A DNA stretch of 64,000 nt, from assembly GCA_037974665.1 (NCBI GenBank), contig CM075783.1:20616762-20680761 (forward strand), in the 5' to 3' direction. The notes beneath the pieces were generated by a model. The model did not search any database. It was not told the DNA's origin and was given only the letters and a program-made list of their open reading frames with translations. Of the stretch, positions 21,061-34,352 are shown in pieces. Position 1 is the stretch's first letter; the number at the start of each line of letters is the position of its first letter. The position numbers were made by a program, and so were the translations under genes. The DNA comes from Ehretia macrophylla (lineage: Eukaryota > Streptophyta > Magnoliopsida > Boraginales > Ehretiaceae).

Positions 21061-21491
21061 ATTCCTTCAGCATCCTTATTTTTTTTTCCTCTTAAATTTT
21101 GGGGATTTAAAGTTATTTCTATGTTTTTAGACATATCTGTCATATTTTAGTTTCACTTCAATAACTTCCATACTTCTAATTTTTAGAGAATCCCTCTTTC
21201 AGAACTTGTTCGGGTGGTTATTGTTTGTAAGACTAGCTCTAGAAAGTTAAAAAAAATACAAATCTTAATAGAGCTATTTATATACTGTTTGGAGCCTTGA
21301 GAAAGCCTTTTTTTTTTTTGTGATCGCTTTGTAATTATGTCTCCGGCCAACTTGTTTTTGCACTTTGGCAATTAATATATATCTGATTACCAGCCTAGCA
21401 AAAAACGATTGATGAATTGATTAAAAGAAACAGAGAAAATAAAAGACTTGGAATTGAAATATCAAAATGACTAGTTCAATGTAAGCATTGA

Positions 21492-21527
<36 letters not shown>

Positions 21528-22860
21528 ACAATGAACATCGAAGCCGTGGGATAAGCATTGATTTCGACAATGAAGCCTCAAAGCGGAAAAAACATTTCAC
21601 TTTCGCAAAAGATTTACCTCGAGTATTTTAGAAACCGTGAACTCTTTCAAGTGCATATGTTGAATGTCAAAGCTACAATAATCATGCTTCGTTCTCCTTT
21701 GGTCTCCGTGATTGCCCATCAAACATGTCTTGTTCCCATTTATCAAGTGCTGATTTTTGTTTTGGAATTCTTCTTGTTTGGAAAATAAAATAAAAGAAGA
21801 AAAATCTGATTTATTTGTGTACGTCATATGACGTTGCTAACTTCTTGAACGCGGTATACATGGTGTTGCTTGGGTCGTCAACGAGAATCAATTAGAGAAT
21901 TCCAGAAATATGTAATTTTCATTTTTTTAAAACTCTCTTGCAAGTTTGGACTACTGAAATTTTTAAACCAAGAATTGTCTATTGATTTGCAGTCATCATC
22001 TGACTATTACTTACTGATTTGATTACTTTTTGGACTTATACCGAGTATCTTTAACATATTTGATATAGCGTTCATTTACTTTTAAAAAGTGTATTTTTAT
22101 AATCGTTAGAATATATATTTATTTCAAATTGAAAAATCATAAATTACTTGACTACCTTATAAGATCTTGAATTACTTCACTTAACACCAATTAGTTTTAA
22201 GATGGAACTTCAATTATCTCTATCTTAACAAAAAGTAGCAGTATTAGAAACTAATTAAATCCTTGTATACTTTTGTACTATTTTTTTTTAAACATTTAGA
22301 ATTTAACTATATTTACAGTTTATTTCATTGTTCAAGTACCACCTCATGTAAAAATATATACTATGAGAGAAGAGTTTTTGTTAGATTATTTTTTGTGTTC
22401 AACATGACTCTCACATGTAGGCTAGATTTGTTTTTTAGCCTTGCATGTCGGAAAGTTTTTAAATAGGTGGCGGAGAGACTTGAACTCAATTTACATGTGT
22501 AAGCGAGATTTGTTTTTGACCTTTACATGAAAAAAGTTTTTAATATTTTTAAATAAGTGACGGAGAGACCATTTAGTAACTTGGGCTCTATACCATGTTA
22601 ACGAAAATGACATTCCATCTTAAAATCAATTGCTATTAGAAACAGTAATCCAAGATTGTATATGATAAATGTAGAGTTTATGACTTTCCTATATAAATGA
22701 GGAGATATTCCAACATCCACCCTCACATGTGACTCGGCAAGAGTCAAGAGCCTACATTTACGGACATACGAACAGCAGTACTATAGACTAATCATCAAAT
22801 CACTGCATAGTTTAAAACAAAATTCGAAACATATCTTATAGATGCAAATTTTATCAAAAT
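21061..22860. other. Intergenic, with an ATT microsatellite
   Basis: No supported gene. A run of ATT repeats lies at 21494-21526. Reading frames on both strands at about 21560-21830 overlap each other and show no family resemblance. A short stretch near 21850-21900 (GGTCGTCAACGA) recurs near 43470 and 48160. Confidence 0.4.
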
Positions 22861-22869
22861 ATCAAGCTA

Positions 22870-23480
22870 TGCTTTGACTTACTGAATTGGTATCACTTCG
22901 TCAACACATGAGAAGGGAGAAAAATGGCTATATTTTGTGTAGTATGAATGCAGCGCGAGATCACTGTGACTGTGTGTGAAACATGATTGTTTCACTTTCA
23001 CCTAATATTCATTCTATTCAGCTTAAGAAAAACAAAGAAACTTACCTATCAACTACCACCATGCAATAAAAGAGATATGAAAGAGAACGTTAGGAAAGAG
23101 AAAGAAAGGGATATGGTACTTATTATATAGCATTTATACCCAATAACACGATGGCTATTTATTTGGGCAATTAACATTAGTCAGTCTTATAGTAGAATTG
23201 TTGTTAACTAGTATGAAGACGACACGAGAAGTCATTATTCCCCCATACAATTTTAGTTGACTTTTATCTATTTTATTTAGGGTTGTTTAAAGCCTTGTAC
23301 ATCGAATACTAGTTTGAAGAGTTCAGTTGATGATAGGATGATAATTATTGTGAATCCTAGGTTTTAGTCCTAGGGTAGTTGTGAAAATGACAAGCCAGGA
23401 TGACATTTGGAATGACAGGTACGCGGTTAGCCATTCTCACTACTTGTTATGACAAGCCAAGATATGAAAATTGTTTTCCT
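22870..23480. repeat. Inverted copy of the 13.6-14.3 kb module
   Basis: Read on the minus strand it follows the order of 13600-14300: GACAAGCCAGGATGACATTT pairs with AAATGTCATCCTGGTTTGTC at 13662, and CCCAATAACACGATGGCTAT pairs with the region at about 14147. It ends near TATCAACTACCACCATGC. Confidence 0.7.
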
Positions 23481-24885
23481 AAAGCCATTAGTTGTTTGGT
23501 TTAACAGTATGATTCTCTAAACAGTGGTGAGAGCTTTCGAAATCAAGTCTCGTATATAACATCTTAAATGATGTAAAATGACTTAAAATTCCCTTAAAAT
23601 ATTTTCATGTTCTACCCTCCTTGATTTGAGGGTACTTCCATACAACACCATGTATGTCCTTTTCGCTGCTGACTCTATGCTCTCAAAAAAGCACTTCTTC
23701 CTTGGTTTTGAGATCTCTTTCGCTTTTTCCGAATTCATGGTTAAACACGCCTAAAGTGTCAATTCTTTGTTTGGTAGGTTTAAAGTGGCCTAAGCGCAGT
23801 GCTTGTTTCCAATTATCAAATGCTTCTGTTTTGGATGCAAATTGATGAGTGTTGTTATGTTTCTTCTTGTCTCAAAGAAAAAAATGGGAAAAATTACAAA
23901 ATTAGTCCTCATTATTTTTCTCAAATTTTAATTTTATCCATATAATCATTTTCAAAATCTTTTCAAACATACTGTCAAATCTCAGTTAATTGTAACGGAA
24001 AACATATAAAATGCATAAATTACCGTTACATAATTAACAAAATTACCAACACATCCTATAAATATATATCATATTCATCCCTATTGTTTCACAAAATATT
24101 AAAATTAGTCCATTCCGTTTTGCAAAATATTCAATTTAGTCCCTTTTATGTTACAAATATTCAACTTAGTTCCTATTACAAAAACACATACACATACACA
24201 TAGCCACACATACGCACAATCACAAAAGTAGATGATTAGTCCAGTTAATAAAATATAAAAAATATAGTGACATATGACAGACTTATGGAAGGTTTCAATC
24301 TCCGCCATGGGATAGTGCACTGACATGCCTTCTTTGTTGTTGTTCTTCAATATATTCTTATGATGATGACTTTTATATTTATATGCATTTTGATGACTTT
24401 GATGACTATGTTTTATATTATTTATTGTGTCCTTTTTTGGATTACTAATTAGAAAAAAATTCTTTGCTTTTGCAGTGCTGACAAATCTTCAGAGGGGTTT
24501 TATTTAACTATTTTGCAAGTAACATGGATTAAATTGAAAATATTGTCAAATAATAGGGGCGAAACTGATATATAAAAAACTTTGGAGACTGTTATGAATC
24601 TTTTGTTAAATATTGAGGATTACTTTGAATTTTACATGAAAATAATAAAAATTAAATTAAAAGATTTAATAATTTTCCAAATATGCCCCATCCCAAACAA
24701 TGGTTACGTTCATAGCACATGACCAATTTTTTGTTTGATTTGACTGAGATTTTGACGATAGGGACTAAAGATAATTTTTTTTGAAAAACAATATGAATGA
24801 ATTTAAAATTTTGAATAACCAATAGGGGCTATTTATGCATTTTTTTCAAAAAATGTAAGGATTATTGCTAATAATATCAAGGAAA
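23481..24885. other. Intergenic, possible inverted-repeat relic
   Basis: No supported gene. AAAATTACAAAATTAGTCCT at about 23890 and, inverted, AAAATTCAAAGTAATCCTCA at about 24614-24635 may be the ends of an old inverted-repeat element. The match is too weak for a firm call, and no target duplication was found. Confidence 0.3.
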
Positions 24886-24889
24886 TATA

Positions 24890-25420
24890 TGCGGCTAGGC
24901 TTGAGCACCACTAGAGATCCCCTACTGGGCAACACAAACAAGCCTTAATGGGATGGAAAAATCCCCTCCATGGCTTCAAACTAAATATGGATGGACATTC
25001 GAAGTCTAATCCTAGTCTTGCTGCAGCTAGTGTCTTGTGAAATGTTCAAGGAAACTTTGTGGAAGGTTTCCTTCTCAATTAGGGGATTGCCATCAACATG
25101 AAAGCTAAGTTGAGCATGTTGTAGGAAGCTCTCAAACTCGCTAAAAAAAATGAATATTGAAGATCTTATAATTGAAATACACTCATTAACGGTAATCAAG
25201 CTTATTACATGCATTAGACATATAGTTCCCTACGCCTTCTTATTGAAAACTACCAATGTATTCTTCTAAGACACTCGAGTTTTCAACTACATCATATTTA
25301 TCAAAAAGCTAATTCTTGTGCTGATTGATTAGCCAATCTTGGAATACCTCTTGGTATCCCAACCCTTGACCATATGCCTGACCAGTTGCAACTTTTCCTG
25401 GATAAAAACTGAAAAGGTGA
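24890..25420 (+). pseudogene. Retroelement RNase H domain remnant
   Basis: Plus-strand translation gives FKLNMDGHSKSNPSLAAA, then NVQGNFVEGF, MKAKLSML with EALKLA, and IEDLIIEIHSLTVIKLI. This is the order of the plant RNase H-like (RVT_3) domain found in LINEs and related proteins: a first Asp in LN-x-DG, Glu in the position of the AEL/EALK helix, and a Asp-to-His change in the E-x-DS motif. A later part reads HIYQKANSCAD and LANLGIPLG. Several stops and frameshifts interrupt it. No reverse transcriptase was seen next to it. Confidence 0.65.
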
Positions 25421-26519
25421 AAGTACTCCTAAGATTTTTTTTTAAAATCCTCATATTAAATCCTCACTAACTATTGCCTTCTCCTGATTTTTTTTAAAGA
25501 AAAAGTTTGCCTGCTACAAAAGGTTGAATTGGACCAATTTAAGTGCCCTATTCATTTCAGTGGTAACCATCCCAATAATTATTGGCTACCTAGCCCACGA
25601 GGTTGACCATATCGAGAATAATGTAAAAGAGATATGGTGATTTCAAGGTCTGAGGTTAGTCTAATATTAAATTGAGGATCTTCATTCCAAAACCTAACCT
25701 AAAAGACTTAATTTTTTTTAAATGAGTTTTACCCACCCATTAACCCAAATTACTAGGCCACATAAGCAAGCAAAAAAAAATAATGGATGGGTAAAACCCA
25801 CCATTATACTAACAAAATACTAATAGAAGTACTATAACAATGATTGATAAAGTAAAAAATTTCGACCTATGCTATCACCTTTCAATAGTATAGACCAAAT
25901 TTGGAAAGGGTGAAGAGTTAGTCTTTAAGGGGTTCAGTGCAGCAGTGGATGACAACTCATTGTGATTAAAACATTTCTGGATTCAAATTTATATTCTCTT
26001 GTCACAAATATTATATGGCATTTGACTGATCTGGTATATGTTGTTATACCAAGAAGTTATAACCCTAGGATAGATCCAAATAATTGTTTAAAATGAGTTC
26101 TTTATTGACATGGCCCCGACCCTAACCTAAGGATTAATCATCCCTGGAGGACATGTTGGGGTAGTTGAGGGATTTTTTGACATGTAGGAGTCAAACTTGA
26201 GGCTAGTAATTAGGTCGAGTATGTGTGCTCGAGCTCGCCTTGCAGGCATAAGGTCGGTTGCTCCAAGTACCTACCATAAGTTAGTAAGATATCCCAAGGT
26301 CCTTTGAGAGAGGACTGCTCGAGAGAGCTCCACAATGAATAAAAGCTCGGCTCAAGAACGTAGTAGTCCTTGGTATACAAGTAACAACATGAATAGTTAT
26401 CCATAAATCTAAACAATAGGAATGTAAGTCCAATATCAATATCCCCTCAAATCAATGGTGAAAGATAACTCATTCTAGCCTGAACTCTCTTTGTTTACAT
26501 ACAAAAACCCTTCAGTCAA
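25421..26519. other. Intergenic, no supported gene
   Basis: AT-rich DNA, with a GC-richer stretch at about 26190-26400 (for example GTGTGCTCGAGCTCGCCTTG) that I could not identify. No reading frame is convincing. Confidence 0.35.
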
Positions 26520-27384
26520 TTATAGATTACTGACTTGAACGTTAGAGGTATCGTTCAAAATTAAGTTACTGACTCCAGTAAAATTAATCTTCATTTACTC
26601 CACTTGAAATGTCAAATTCTTTGAACTTCCTTATTCATTTTCCCAAGAACTAAAAAGTCATCTTGAGTTTTGGTTTGCATTCTCCAACACCCCCTTCAAA
26701 CCAAAACCATCTCCACACCAAGTAGTGCCCTTAATTTCTTGAATGCTTCAACATTTCTTAACGTTTCAACTTCTTCGTCAAAACAACCTACATGCTGATC
26801 CTTTTCTTCTCAGCCTTGTTTAATTGTTCTGGCGCAACAAAATCTGCTCAATGCATCAAAAAAATAATCTTTAATAACGAGCTTAAGCTCTCTCGTCTTT
26901 CTAGAGACTACTGCACCATTTCTCTTGACGCAAGCATCTCTTGCTTCTAGAGTCCTCTTCTTGACAATCTTCTTTTAACATTCTTCATCTGCTGCCAGCA
27001 TACTGGAAGTGAATATGAATTTACTTCAAATGAATTTGGGTTTGTTAGAAATGACTACAACTTCTCACAAAAAGTTAGGTTGCTGCCTTTATAAAGATTT
27101 TTCACTCAGTTTTCTTTCTTTTCACTCTTTTTGCCTTTCTTCAACAACTCAATCCTTTTACATTTGTATGCGACCCTGAGCTCTGATGCCACATGTTGAA
27201 AATTGGATCTAGCACACAAATAAAAAAGAAAACAAAAGTTTTTAACGTGGTACAAACTTAGCCTACATCCACGGGCACCCAACATTTCCCTTATGACTAC
27301 ATAGCTTGAATTGCTTTAAACCTTGTCTCTTCATTTCTCAACATTCCAAGAGTCAACTTGAATTTTGGTTTACATTCTCCAACA
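26520..27384 (-). mobile_element. Small copia-type LTR element relic (TRIM-like)
   Basis: On the minus strand, an LTR at 27384-27194 (about 191 bp) starts TGTTGGAGAATGTAAACC. It is followed by the primer site TGGCATCAGAGC, an initiator-Met type, at 27192-27181. About 500 bp of interior follows, then a polypurine tract (GGTTTGAAGGGGG) directly before a second TGTTGGAGAATGCAAACC at 26689. This is LTR, primer site, short interior, purine tract, LTR, as in TRIM elements. The distal part of the second LTR is diverged or replaced, so the left limit is approximate and no target duplication was found. No coding capacity is visible. Confidence 0.55.
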
Positions 27385-27474
27385 ATAAAAATCCATGTTT
27401 CCAGGAAATCTTAATCTCTAAGAAACAACATTTTCTTATCCTACGTAACTACGGCTGTGTCAAAATTAATAAAA

Positions 27475-27627
27475 AAACCCCGCAAACCGTGTCTGATTTG
27501 AAGGTCATTTGTGCTATAAAAAGAAGCCCTTCTTCATAGTTCAACACTATCCCTCTTACATCGATTTCTAGCTTTTAGTAACAGTTCTCACCCTCAAATT
27601 TCTTCCATCTTGGCCAACGTTGTCCTC
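27475..27627 (+). promoter_or_regulatory. Promoter and leader of copy 3
   Basis: AAACCGTGTCTGATTTG at about 27485, GGTCATTTGTGC, and a good TATA box (TATAAAAAG) at 27515-27523. The ATG follows 113 bp after the start of the TATA box, preceded by ACGTTGTCCTC. Confidence 0.72.
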
Positions 27628-29456
27628 ATGGAGTTTTCTTCGCTTTGGTACCTCTCCATTTGTTCCATCATCAGTCAGGTATCTCTAAAAATTGCCTTTG
27701 TTGCTTCAAATAAGGTGAATCTCCCAGTTCCCAATTTTATTTGGGAAATCTTTTGTTCGAGTCTATTTCTACTTGCATGCTTTTTCATATTTCTATGCCT
27801 TCTTTTCACGACCCATGATGGTGCATGATCTGGATATCGGGGATAGTTCAAAAGAACTCTTCAACTTCTGTAAATTTCTTCTCTTTGTAATTGCTGGTTT
27901 CATAATATTCTCCCTGCGGTTCAGTTTTCCCTTTTCAGAATTTTTAATTCACATTATGGGCACAGTGGTTGTCTCTCAAGTCCTTCCTGGCCGCTTTTTA
28001 AAAATTGCCGAGCTGGGAAGAAACTACTTGATTGGATTTGTAGGCCTTTTTCTAGTGTTCCCCTTTCATACTCTCTGTTGTGCTTTATTTACAGCTTCTT
28101 AGTTTTTAGTTGTATACTCGACTTCTTATCAAGATCGGTATGAAGCTGGGAAGATTCTAGTTGCTGTTAGTTTCTGTTTGAACATTGCAACAGAATTTGT
28201 CCGATGGAATTCGAGTCTTCATCGTAATTTATCACGAATCGGGTCATATATACTTAGGATCCTGAGTGGTTACATAAAATTGATTGAAATATTTATTGGA
28301 TGGTTATTTTACATTCTAGTTCAGTACTTCATCTAGGAAAAGTCGCGTTCTCTTTTGGTGATGCTCTCCTCCTTGGCCGTTTTCTGGCTGGCTAACCTCG
28401 CCATGATCCAACCTCCAACTGACTTGGGAATATTCAGTTTTATTGTTGGTGCTGTCTTGGATTGTGCAACAAGTTTGTTTAGGCTCCACATATTCACCTG
28501 GATTACTTGGGCTGGTTGTGGCTTCCTGGGCTTTCTCTGGTAGAACTTGAATTCAGTGACACCGCGTTATCCTCGAGCACAAGCAGATGTAATACTCAAA
28601 TGGCGACGTCAAGAACAGGAGGTAGCCAGCGAGGGTGGTTTGCTCAGAGTTTTCAGAGCTATGAGGAAGAGAATGCTACTCGGTGGTATTCTGATTTTAT
28701 CATCTGAGCTCTTCTTATTAGCAGAGATGATAAGTAAGCAAAAAAGAGCTAGAAAGGAAAAAGAAATCAAACACATGCTAATTGATAATTTAGAACTCAC
28801 CCTCCAACTGCTTGAGCAGAAGAAGGAAGGAATGGAGAAAAAGAGAATAGCTGAGCTAATTCATACGCTATGTCAACTCCTTTATGGACTGCATAATGTT
28901 GTAGAAGAAAAAGCAATGGCGCCAGAAGAAAAAGAAAAGGAAGAAGAAAAGAATCGGCAAATTGTTCTGTTTTCACGTGTAGTCTTCATCCTGCTGCTGA
29001 ACAGATCAAAAAATACCAGAAGCACTTTTGTAGATTTTTTTTGTGATGTGTTTTTTTTCTGGAAAAGAAATTATTAAAATTATTAAACTTATTATAGAAG
29101 AAGAAAACGTCGCACGAATTATTAAAATTCGCCGTCTCATCTTAGGCCAGCTTTTAATGGAAAAGGAAGAAGCAAAGGAAGATGGACCGAAAAGGACTGG
29201 AGAAGGAAAAAGGAAAGCAAAGAGAAGGCAAATTAGAAAGGGGGGATTATTAGACTTTGTCGTCTCAGATGATGGCGGAAAAATAGAAGAAAATGGAGGA
29301 GAAATAAAGAACATAAAAAATAAGAAACTAAAAGAAGAAGAGGTTGGGCTTTACTTCATGTTGGGTGCTGCCGCCACTTATGAGAGTCAGCGGTTTCGGA
29401 TCGAGAGACGTCGGCCAGAAGCGACGAGCAGTAGTGGTGGAAGCTCTGGAGAATGA
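27628..29456 (+). pseudogene. Family membrane-protein gene, broken (copy 3)
   Basis: It starts MEFSSLWYLSICSIISQVSL. A frameshift near 27775 moves the reading to a second frame, which carries the rest of the membrane half. That frame has stops at 28100 (after CALFTAS), 28334 (before EKSRSLL) and 28541 (just before NLNSVTPRYPRAQ). The charged tail follows to about 29060, where another frameshift leads to the final part ending at 29456. The last part includes KIRRLILGQLL and GGLLDFVVSDD, the latter closely matching GGLLDFVVLSD of copy 1. It then ends in a different sequence (LYFMLGAAATYESQ). It is decayed more than copy 2. Confidence 0.82.
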
Positions 29457-30642
29457 TACTGGGAGAAAGATAAATATGTTTGTTCTTAAACTTATTGAGA
29501 ACATAAGTTCTTAGGTCTAGTATAAGGCATAGGATGGAGCCAGTCATTTTTATTATATTGTTTTTGTCAGCTTGTAATAAGAGGTTATATCAACGAGAAC
29601 TTCTTTCAAGCCATTCTTAATTAGCACAGAGTTACTCAACAATAAAGCCGTTGATTCTTGTTCTTGCGTCGTCCATACTGCAAAACAAATTGAGCTGCTG
29701 GCATCAAGGACCCAAGAATATGCTGCTGCAGCAGAGGTGCATGATTTAACGGATCAACACATATAGAAAGCATGATAAATCTAGTAATGGCTGAGTCCAT
29801 CTCGTATGATTAACAGATCATCAATATCACGCCGTGGCACGGAGAAAGAGTCGAAAAGTTGAAGATTAAGCAAACAACTCATAATACAAAGAAAACCCCT
29901 AAAAAGCCTACTCTTCGTTTCATCCCAAAAAATCAGAAGAAGCATGGTGAGTCAGTTTTTATGCCAATTCAAAAAATCAGAGACTAGCTTCCAACAAATC
30001 TTTTGAATTTTGCCATTTCTTTGCACGCATCCACCTACTTCTATTGACTATTATTACTTTGACCTTTGGACTTGAACGATATGATCATATGTCCAATAAA
30101 ATTATTGCACCCCATGGGAAAATATGAACTGGAATTTCTTCCTATCTTTTACGTCACTTTCAAACGCCTGCCTAGAAAATGCTGAGCAATTTAATTATAT
30201 TATAAAATTTAATGATCTTTTAGGTATGTTGACAAAATCCTAATACATGTTGATCTTTGCTTAATTGGAAGTAAGACTTTCTTCCATGATATAGCATTTA
30301 ATATCTTTGTTCACATTTTTTTTTCCTTCTAATGGAGGCCAAAGGCCGATTAATTACAAAATCCATCGAAGGAATGTTTCATGGTCAAGTCCTTTTGATC
30401 ACTATAAACTAGAGATATTACAAAGCTTGCTAGCCTAAATGTGGAACTACAAAGAGAATAAGTAATCTCCTGAATTAATAATTATTGAGGATTTGAAATC
30501 TCCATCCTTCGCTCCTTGTTGTTTCTTAGATTTTGATTCTTCTTTTGGATTGGCTTAAACTTTATTGATTTTATGATCTCTGCCTTATTTACTATAGAAA
30601 AAAATGCATCTCCTAGAAATATGCTTGTATTATGCCTCATAT
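29457..30642. other. Intergenic left of the copia insertion
   Basis: No supported gene. Near 30330 GGAGGCCAAAGGCCGATTAA resembles the 3' end of a LINE read on the opposite strand, but this is weak. At about 30614-30642 the sequence AAATATGCTTGTATTA belongs to an older copia-type LTR (compare 41218-41250) that was later split by the insertion at 30643. Confidence 0.4.
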
Positions 30643-30858
30643 TATTAGAGATAAAACCGAATGCAACAGTTAATATCATTTAGGATATCTTTTATCTGTT
30701 ATTGGCTTTATCATATTATTTGGTTGTATTGTAATCTGATATGTATATCCAGAGTCCTGGTTAAAATGGTCAGCTCAATTGTTGTATTTAAATACTCTGT
30801 TGAATGAATCGAAGGGAATAATATTCAGCAAAGCAATCTTGCATATTAAGTTTCTATA
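30643..30858 (+). repeat. 5' LTR of copia element
   Basis: 216 bp, matching 35736-35952 base for base apart from one indel (GAAGGGAATAAT against GAAGGTGAATAAT). It is followed by the primer site at 30859. Confidence 0.95.
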
Positions 30859-31448
30859 TGGTATCGAGCCTATCAAAGCTTTAGCAAGCATCGATCCACA
30901 TCATTTTTTTTTCCATGGCTTCTGACTCCGCTAGCACCGCTACTACACCTGCATCCACTCCAGTGCTTCTTGGTGGTGTAGCGTCTCCATCCTCGATCAT
31001 TGCTATTAACGTGATGGCTCAGCTTCCGCTTAAACTCACTGGCAGCAACTTTCCCACTTGGCATACTCAGTTTCTAACACTGCTCTACGGGTACGACCTA
31101 ATGGGTTTCATTGACGGCAGTAACCCTTGTCCAGCCGCTACCGTCACCACTAATGATACCCCCTCTCCCAATCCTGTGAAACCCCAAAATTTTGACCTTA
31201 TCTCGCTTTGCGTGTTTTATTTTCGTTTTGTATGAATTGACCTGTCTATGTGCTACATGACTTAGAATGTGATAATTTTGATATCAATACTCTTAGAACA
31301 TGCTAAATGTGCATTCATGAAATTTTCATCAAAAACAGAATCAGAAATTTTATCGTCAGTTTTGGTGAATAGTACTTTTGAACACCTGTCCGCTAAAATT
31401 TTTACAGGGGTGTTTTAAACGTCTTAAAAACTAGTCCTCTATTATTAA

Positions 31449-31574
31449 TAGACCCATGTTTGATAAAAATTGATTCTGAAATAGAATAGTAATTTAAATA
31501 TATTTTTCGGGTAGACCCATGTTTGATAAAAATTGATTCTGAAATAGAATAGTAATTTAAATATATTTTTCGGG
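31449..31574 (+). repeat. 63-bp tandem duplication in solo LTR
   Basis: Two copies starting TAGACCCATGTTTGATAAAA at 31449 and 31512, essentially identical. Confidence 0.9.
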
Positions 31575-32869
31575 CAAAAATAACGTTTTTGAGCCAAATA
31601 GTGATTTCTACTAAACCCGATTCTTGCATTGACTTTAATTGACCTAGTATATATTAATATAAATGTATTTATATGTGGTATTAAATGATTTTAGATTAAT
31701 TGTGTATTCAAAAGACATTTGAAAATAAATAATATGACTTTTCACCTTCTTTTGCAAAAATCGCATTTTAAGCCGACTCGGGTGAAATTGTTTGATTGTA
31801 AAACTTCTTGTCACCTAAAAATAACCTACTTGAGCTATCTTGGGTGTTGCATAATTGTTTTGAACTTTGGTGATCAAGAAAATGCATTTAAAGTTAAGAA
31901 AACACAAAAATAATACTTAAGTTTCAACTTTGACTTTTTCCATTTTGTTGACTTATGCATATAAATCTCTACACATACTAAAAACAAAGCAAACACCACA
32001 AAAACACATACATTGCAGCCGTGAGTTTCTTTGGCCATTTTGAGAGTTTTTCATTTTATTTTTCAAAGCAATTTTGCCTTAGAAAACTCATTTAAAGTTC
32101 GAATCTTTTCAAACTGAGCTAGATTCCGCTTGTTGGGCACCCATTGCACGCATTCCTAGCTTTACTTCGGATCAAATGTGAGAGAAAAATTCTAGATCTC
32201 AAAATGTTATTTTTATGTTTTTGCGTATAATTAATTATTGAACCGTTAGAATGTTAATCTGATGTTAGATTATTGCTCCATGCATACTAGGGATCATTTA
32301 TATGCACTACTACGAGATTTGAACGGATGTGGCATATTTATTATTTTTCGGGTATTTAAAGTTGATTAATTTGTTAAATGTTGAATATTTTGAGTTGTGG
32401 TGATCGGAATCGATTGCCGTCGATTTCTAAAAGATTGATAATTACGTGGTAGCGTCGTTGTAATGCCGAATTTTCGATTGTGATGTCCGTGCCAAAATCC
32501 GGAAATTTCAGCCATGACACACTAGGGTTTTAGGGTTGTTGAGCATGATTTGGATGTGTTTTGGTTGGTTTCCGAGGGGGCTAATGTAGTTGATTGATTG
32601 GGTGAGAGTTTGAAACTGATTTGGAGTTGTTTGGATTAGTAGAATGTAAGATATGATTATTTGAAGTTTAGGTTGTCTTTCTTTAAATTGTTGAATTGAG
32701 CCTTTAGATGATTGGGTGGTGTTTGAGTGATTGAATTGTGAGTTGTTAATGGTTAGACTAGGGTTACATTACGTGTTTTATGCATGTTAAGTTGGATGGC
32801 CTACTTTGTCATCTAACTTAGTTGTTTGTGGTTTAATTAAATATTGATATTATATTGATGTTATATTGA

Positions 32870-33225
32870 TGTTATATTGATTATTATTGATTACGGGAAT
32901 CGGGCACTTTTGTTGCTGATCTCCCATAATATTGATTGATTATTATTGATTACGGGAATCGGGCACTTTTGTTGCTGATCTCCCAGATTATTGATTGATT
33001 ATTGAATATGGGAATCAGGCACTTTTGTTGCTGATCTCCCAGTTTATTTATTGATTATTGATTATGGGAATCGGGCACTTTTGTTGCTGATCTCCCTGTT
33101 TATTTATTTATTATTGAGTATGGGAATCGGGCACTTTTGTTGCTGATCTCCCAGTTTATTTATTGATTATTGATTACGGGAATCGGGTATTTTTGTTGCT
33201 GATCTCTCGGTTTATTTATGTTGAG
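32870..33225 (+). repeat. 56-bp tandem array in solo LTR
   Basis: Six units share GGGAATCGGGCACTTTTGTT followed by GCTGATCTCCC, beginning near 32895, 32954, 33010, 33066, 33122 and 33178. The period is 56 bp except for the first (59). The linkers are AT-rich and similar to one another. Confidence 0.92.
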
Positions 33226-34352
33226 TCTCATTGTTGTGAGCTTTGATAATGTTGTGTCACCTCGGGAGGCATCCTGGGCTGCAGGCACAGTTATCATGGC
33301 TAATCCTTATCTCGCATGGGCGGAGAGGCCATGGGGTGTGGGTCTAGGTCAAGGTACCTCAGGATTGTGTCATTGAGTTTGGAGGAGTTGTTGAGCATGT
33401 AATTGGTGTATGGGGCTTCATCAGCAAATGTATCGTATCCTTATTGTGTGTTTACAGTTATTACTATTGGTGCATTTATAATGATTATTGATGTTCATTA
33501 TGTGTTTACTGACTCAAAGGATTATTCCAAGGAGTTTAGTAGACCTTGCTCGAGATCTATCGGATCCTCACTGGGCTTATTTTATATAAGCTCACTCTCT
33601 ATTATTGCATGCATACAGGTGTACTATCGCAGGATTACGGGTACGTGCCTCCTGAAGAGGAAAATGTGCCTTACATGGATGAGTCCTATGTTCCAGAGTC
33701 TTATCCGTGATGTTGTATATGTTTTATTATCTTGTAAATTAACTTAGTCGACTTTTTTCTGCTATGAAGTTCATTATGTAAAAGATGTTGAAAAAATAAT
33801 GAATTAGTGATGCTGTCTTAGTAGCCTTCCTTTTGTTTATGATTAGGTTGCTAGATTGGCTAAATATGTTTTTGTAATGTATATTAAGGTTTATGTATTA
33901 TGTTGGAACGGAGGCGTATAACGAAGGATGTTTATTGGATAATATGGTTATGATGTATGTTATTTTATTGAGTTGTTTGTTATATGGTTTATGGAGTTGA
34001 TGTATGATGTTTTGTTGAGGTTGGTTTAGAGCCTCGGAGTCCTATTTACTGTCGTTATACTACCGAAATTCCGTTGCGTCCTGACTGATTGTAGGTGGGG
34101 TCGAGTTGGGGCGTGACAAATCCTGCACACAAGACATGGACCCGGCAAGATAATCTGTTGCGCCATGCTATTCTGGCCTCCGTTGATGCCAGTATTGCAC
34201 CACTAGTCACCTCGGCATCTACAGCAAAGGATGCTTGGGACAAGCTCCAGAGCTCCTATGCCAATGCTTCCAAGTCCAGAATTTATGGTCTGTGCCATAA
34301 GCTACTACACATGACTAAAGGGACACAGTCGGTCACTGACTATCAAACGCAA

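Larger units (their letters stand above)
31175..34118 (+). mobile_element. Solo LTR of a Ty3-type retrotransposon (2.9 kb)
   Basis: It begins TGTGAAACCCCAAAATTTTG and ends TTGGGGCGTGACA, a TG..CA pair with the GTGA-rich termini typical of large plant Ty3-type LTRs. A perfect 5-bp duplication, AATCC, lies at 31170-31174 and 34119-34123. It holds no coding sequence, which fits one LTR left after recombination between the two LTRs of a full element. Internal tandem repeats lie at 31449-31574 and 32870-33225. It sits inside copia gag, so it arrived after the copia element. Confidence 0.9.
30915..34352 (+). pseudogene. Copia gag, N-terminal part, split by a solo LTR
   Basis: The ATG at 30915 opens a Ser/Thr/Ala-rich start and then LKLTGSNFPTWHTQFLTLLYGYDLMGF, quoted here in parts as LTGSNFPTWHTQF and YDLMGFIDG; this is the plant copia GAG N-terminal motif. 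At 31174 the 2944-bp solo LTR interrupts it. Coding resumes after the target duplication at 34119 with HKTWTRQDNLLRHAILAS and later AKDAWDKLQSSYANASKSR, the UBN2-type gag region. Coding phase is kept across the insertion. Gag is cut at about 34350, where the sequence jumps to reverse transcriptase in another frame. Confidence 0.85.

Noticed and set aside
30482-30679. Minus-strand reading frame overlapping the copia 5' boundary
   Set aside because: It crosses the insertion site and target duplication, so it cannot be an ancestral gene.
32870-33225. Regular repeats with short spacers resembling a CRISPR array
   Set aside because: The linkers are similar to each other and AT-rich, no cas genes exist, and the array is inside a plant retrotransposon LTR. 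It is an ordinary tandem repeat.
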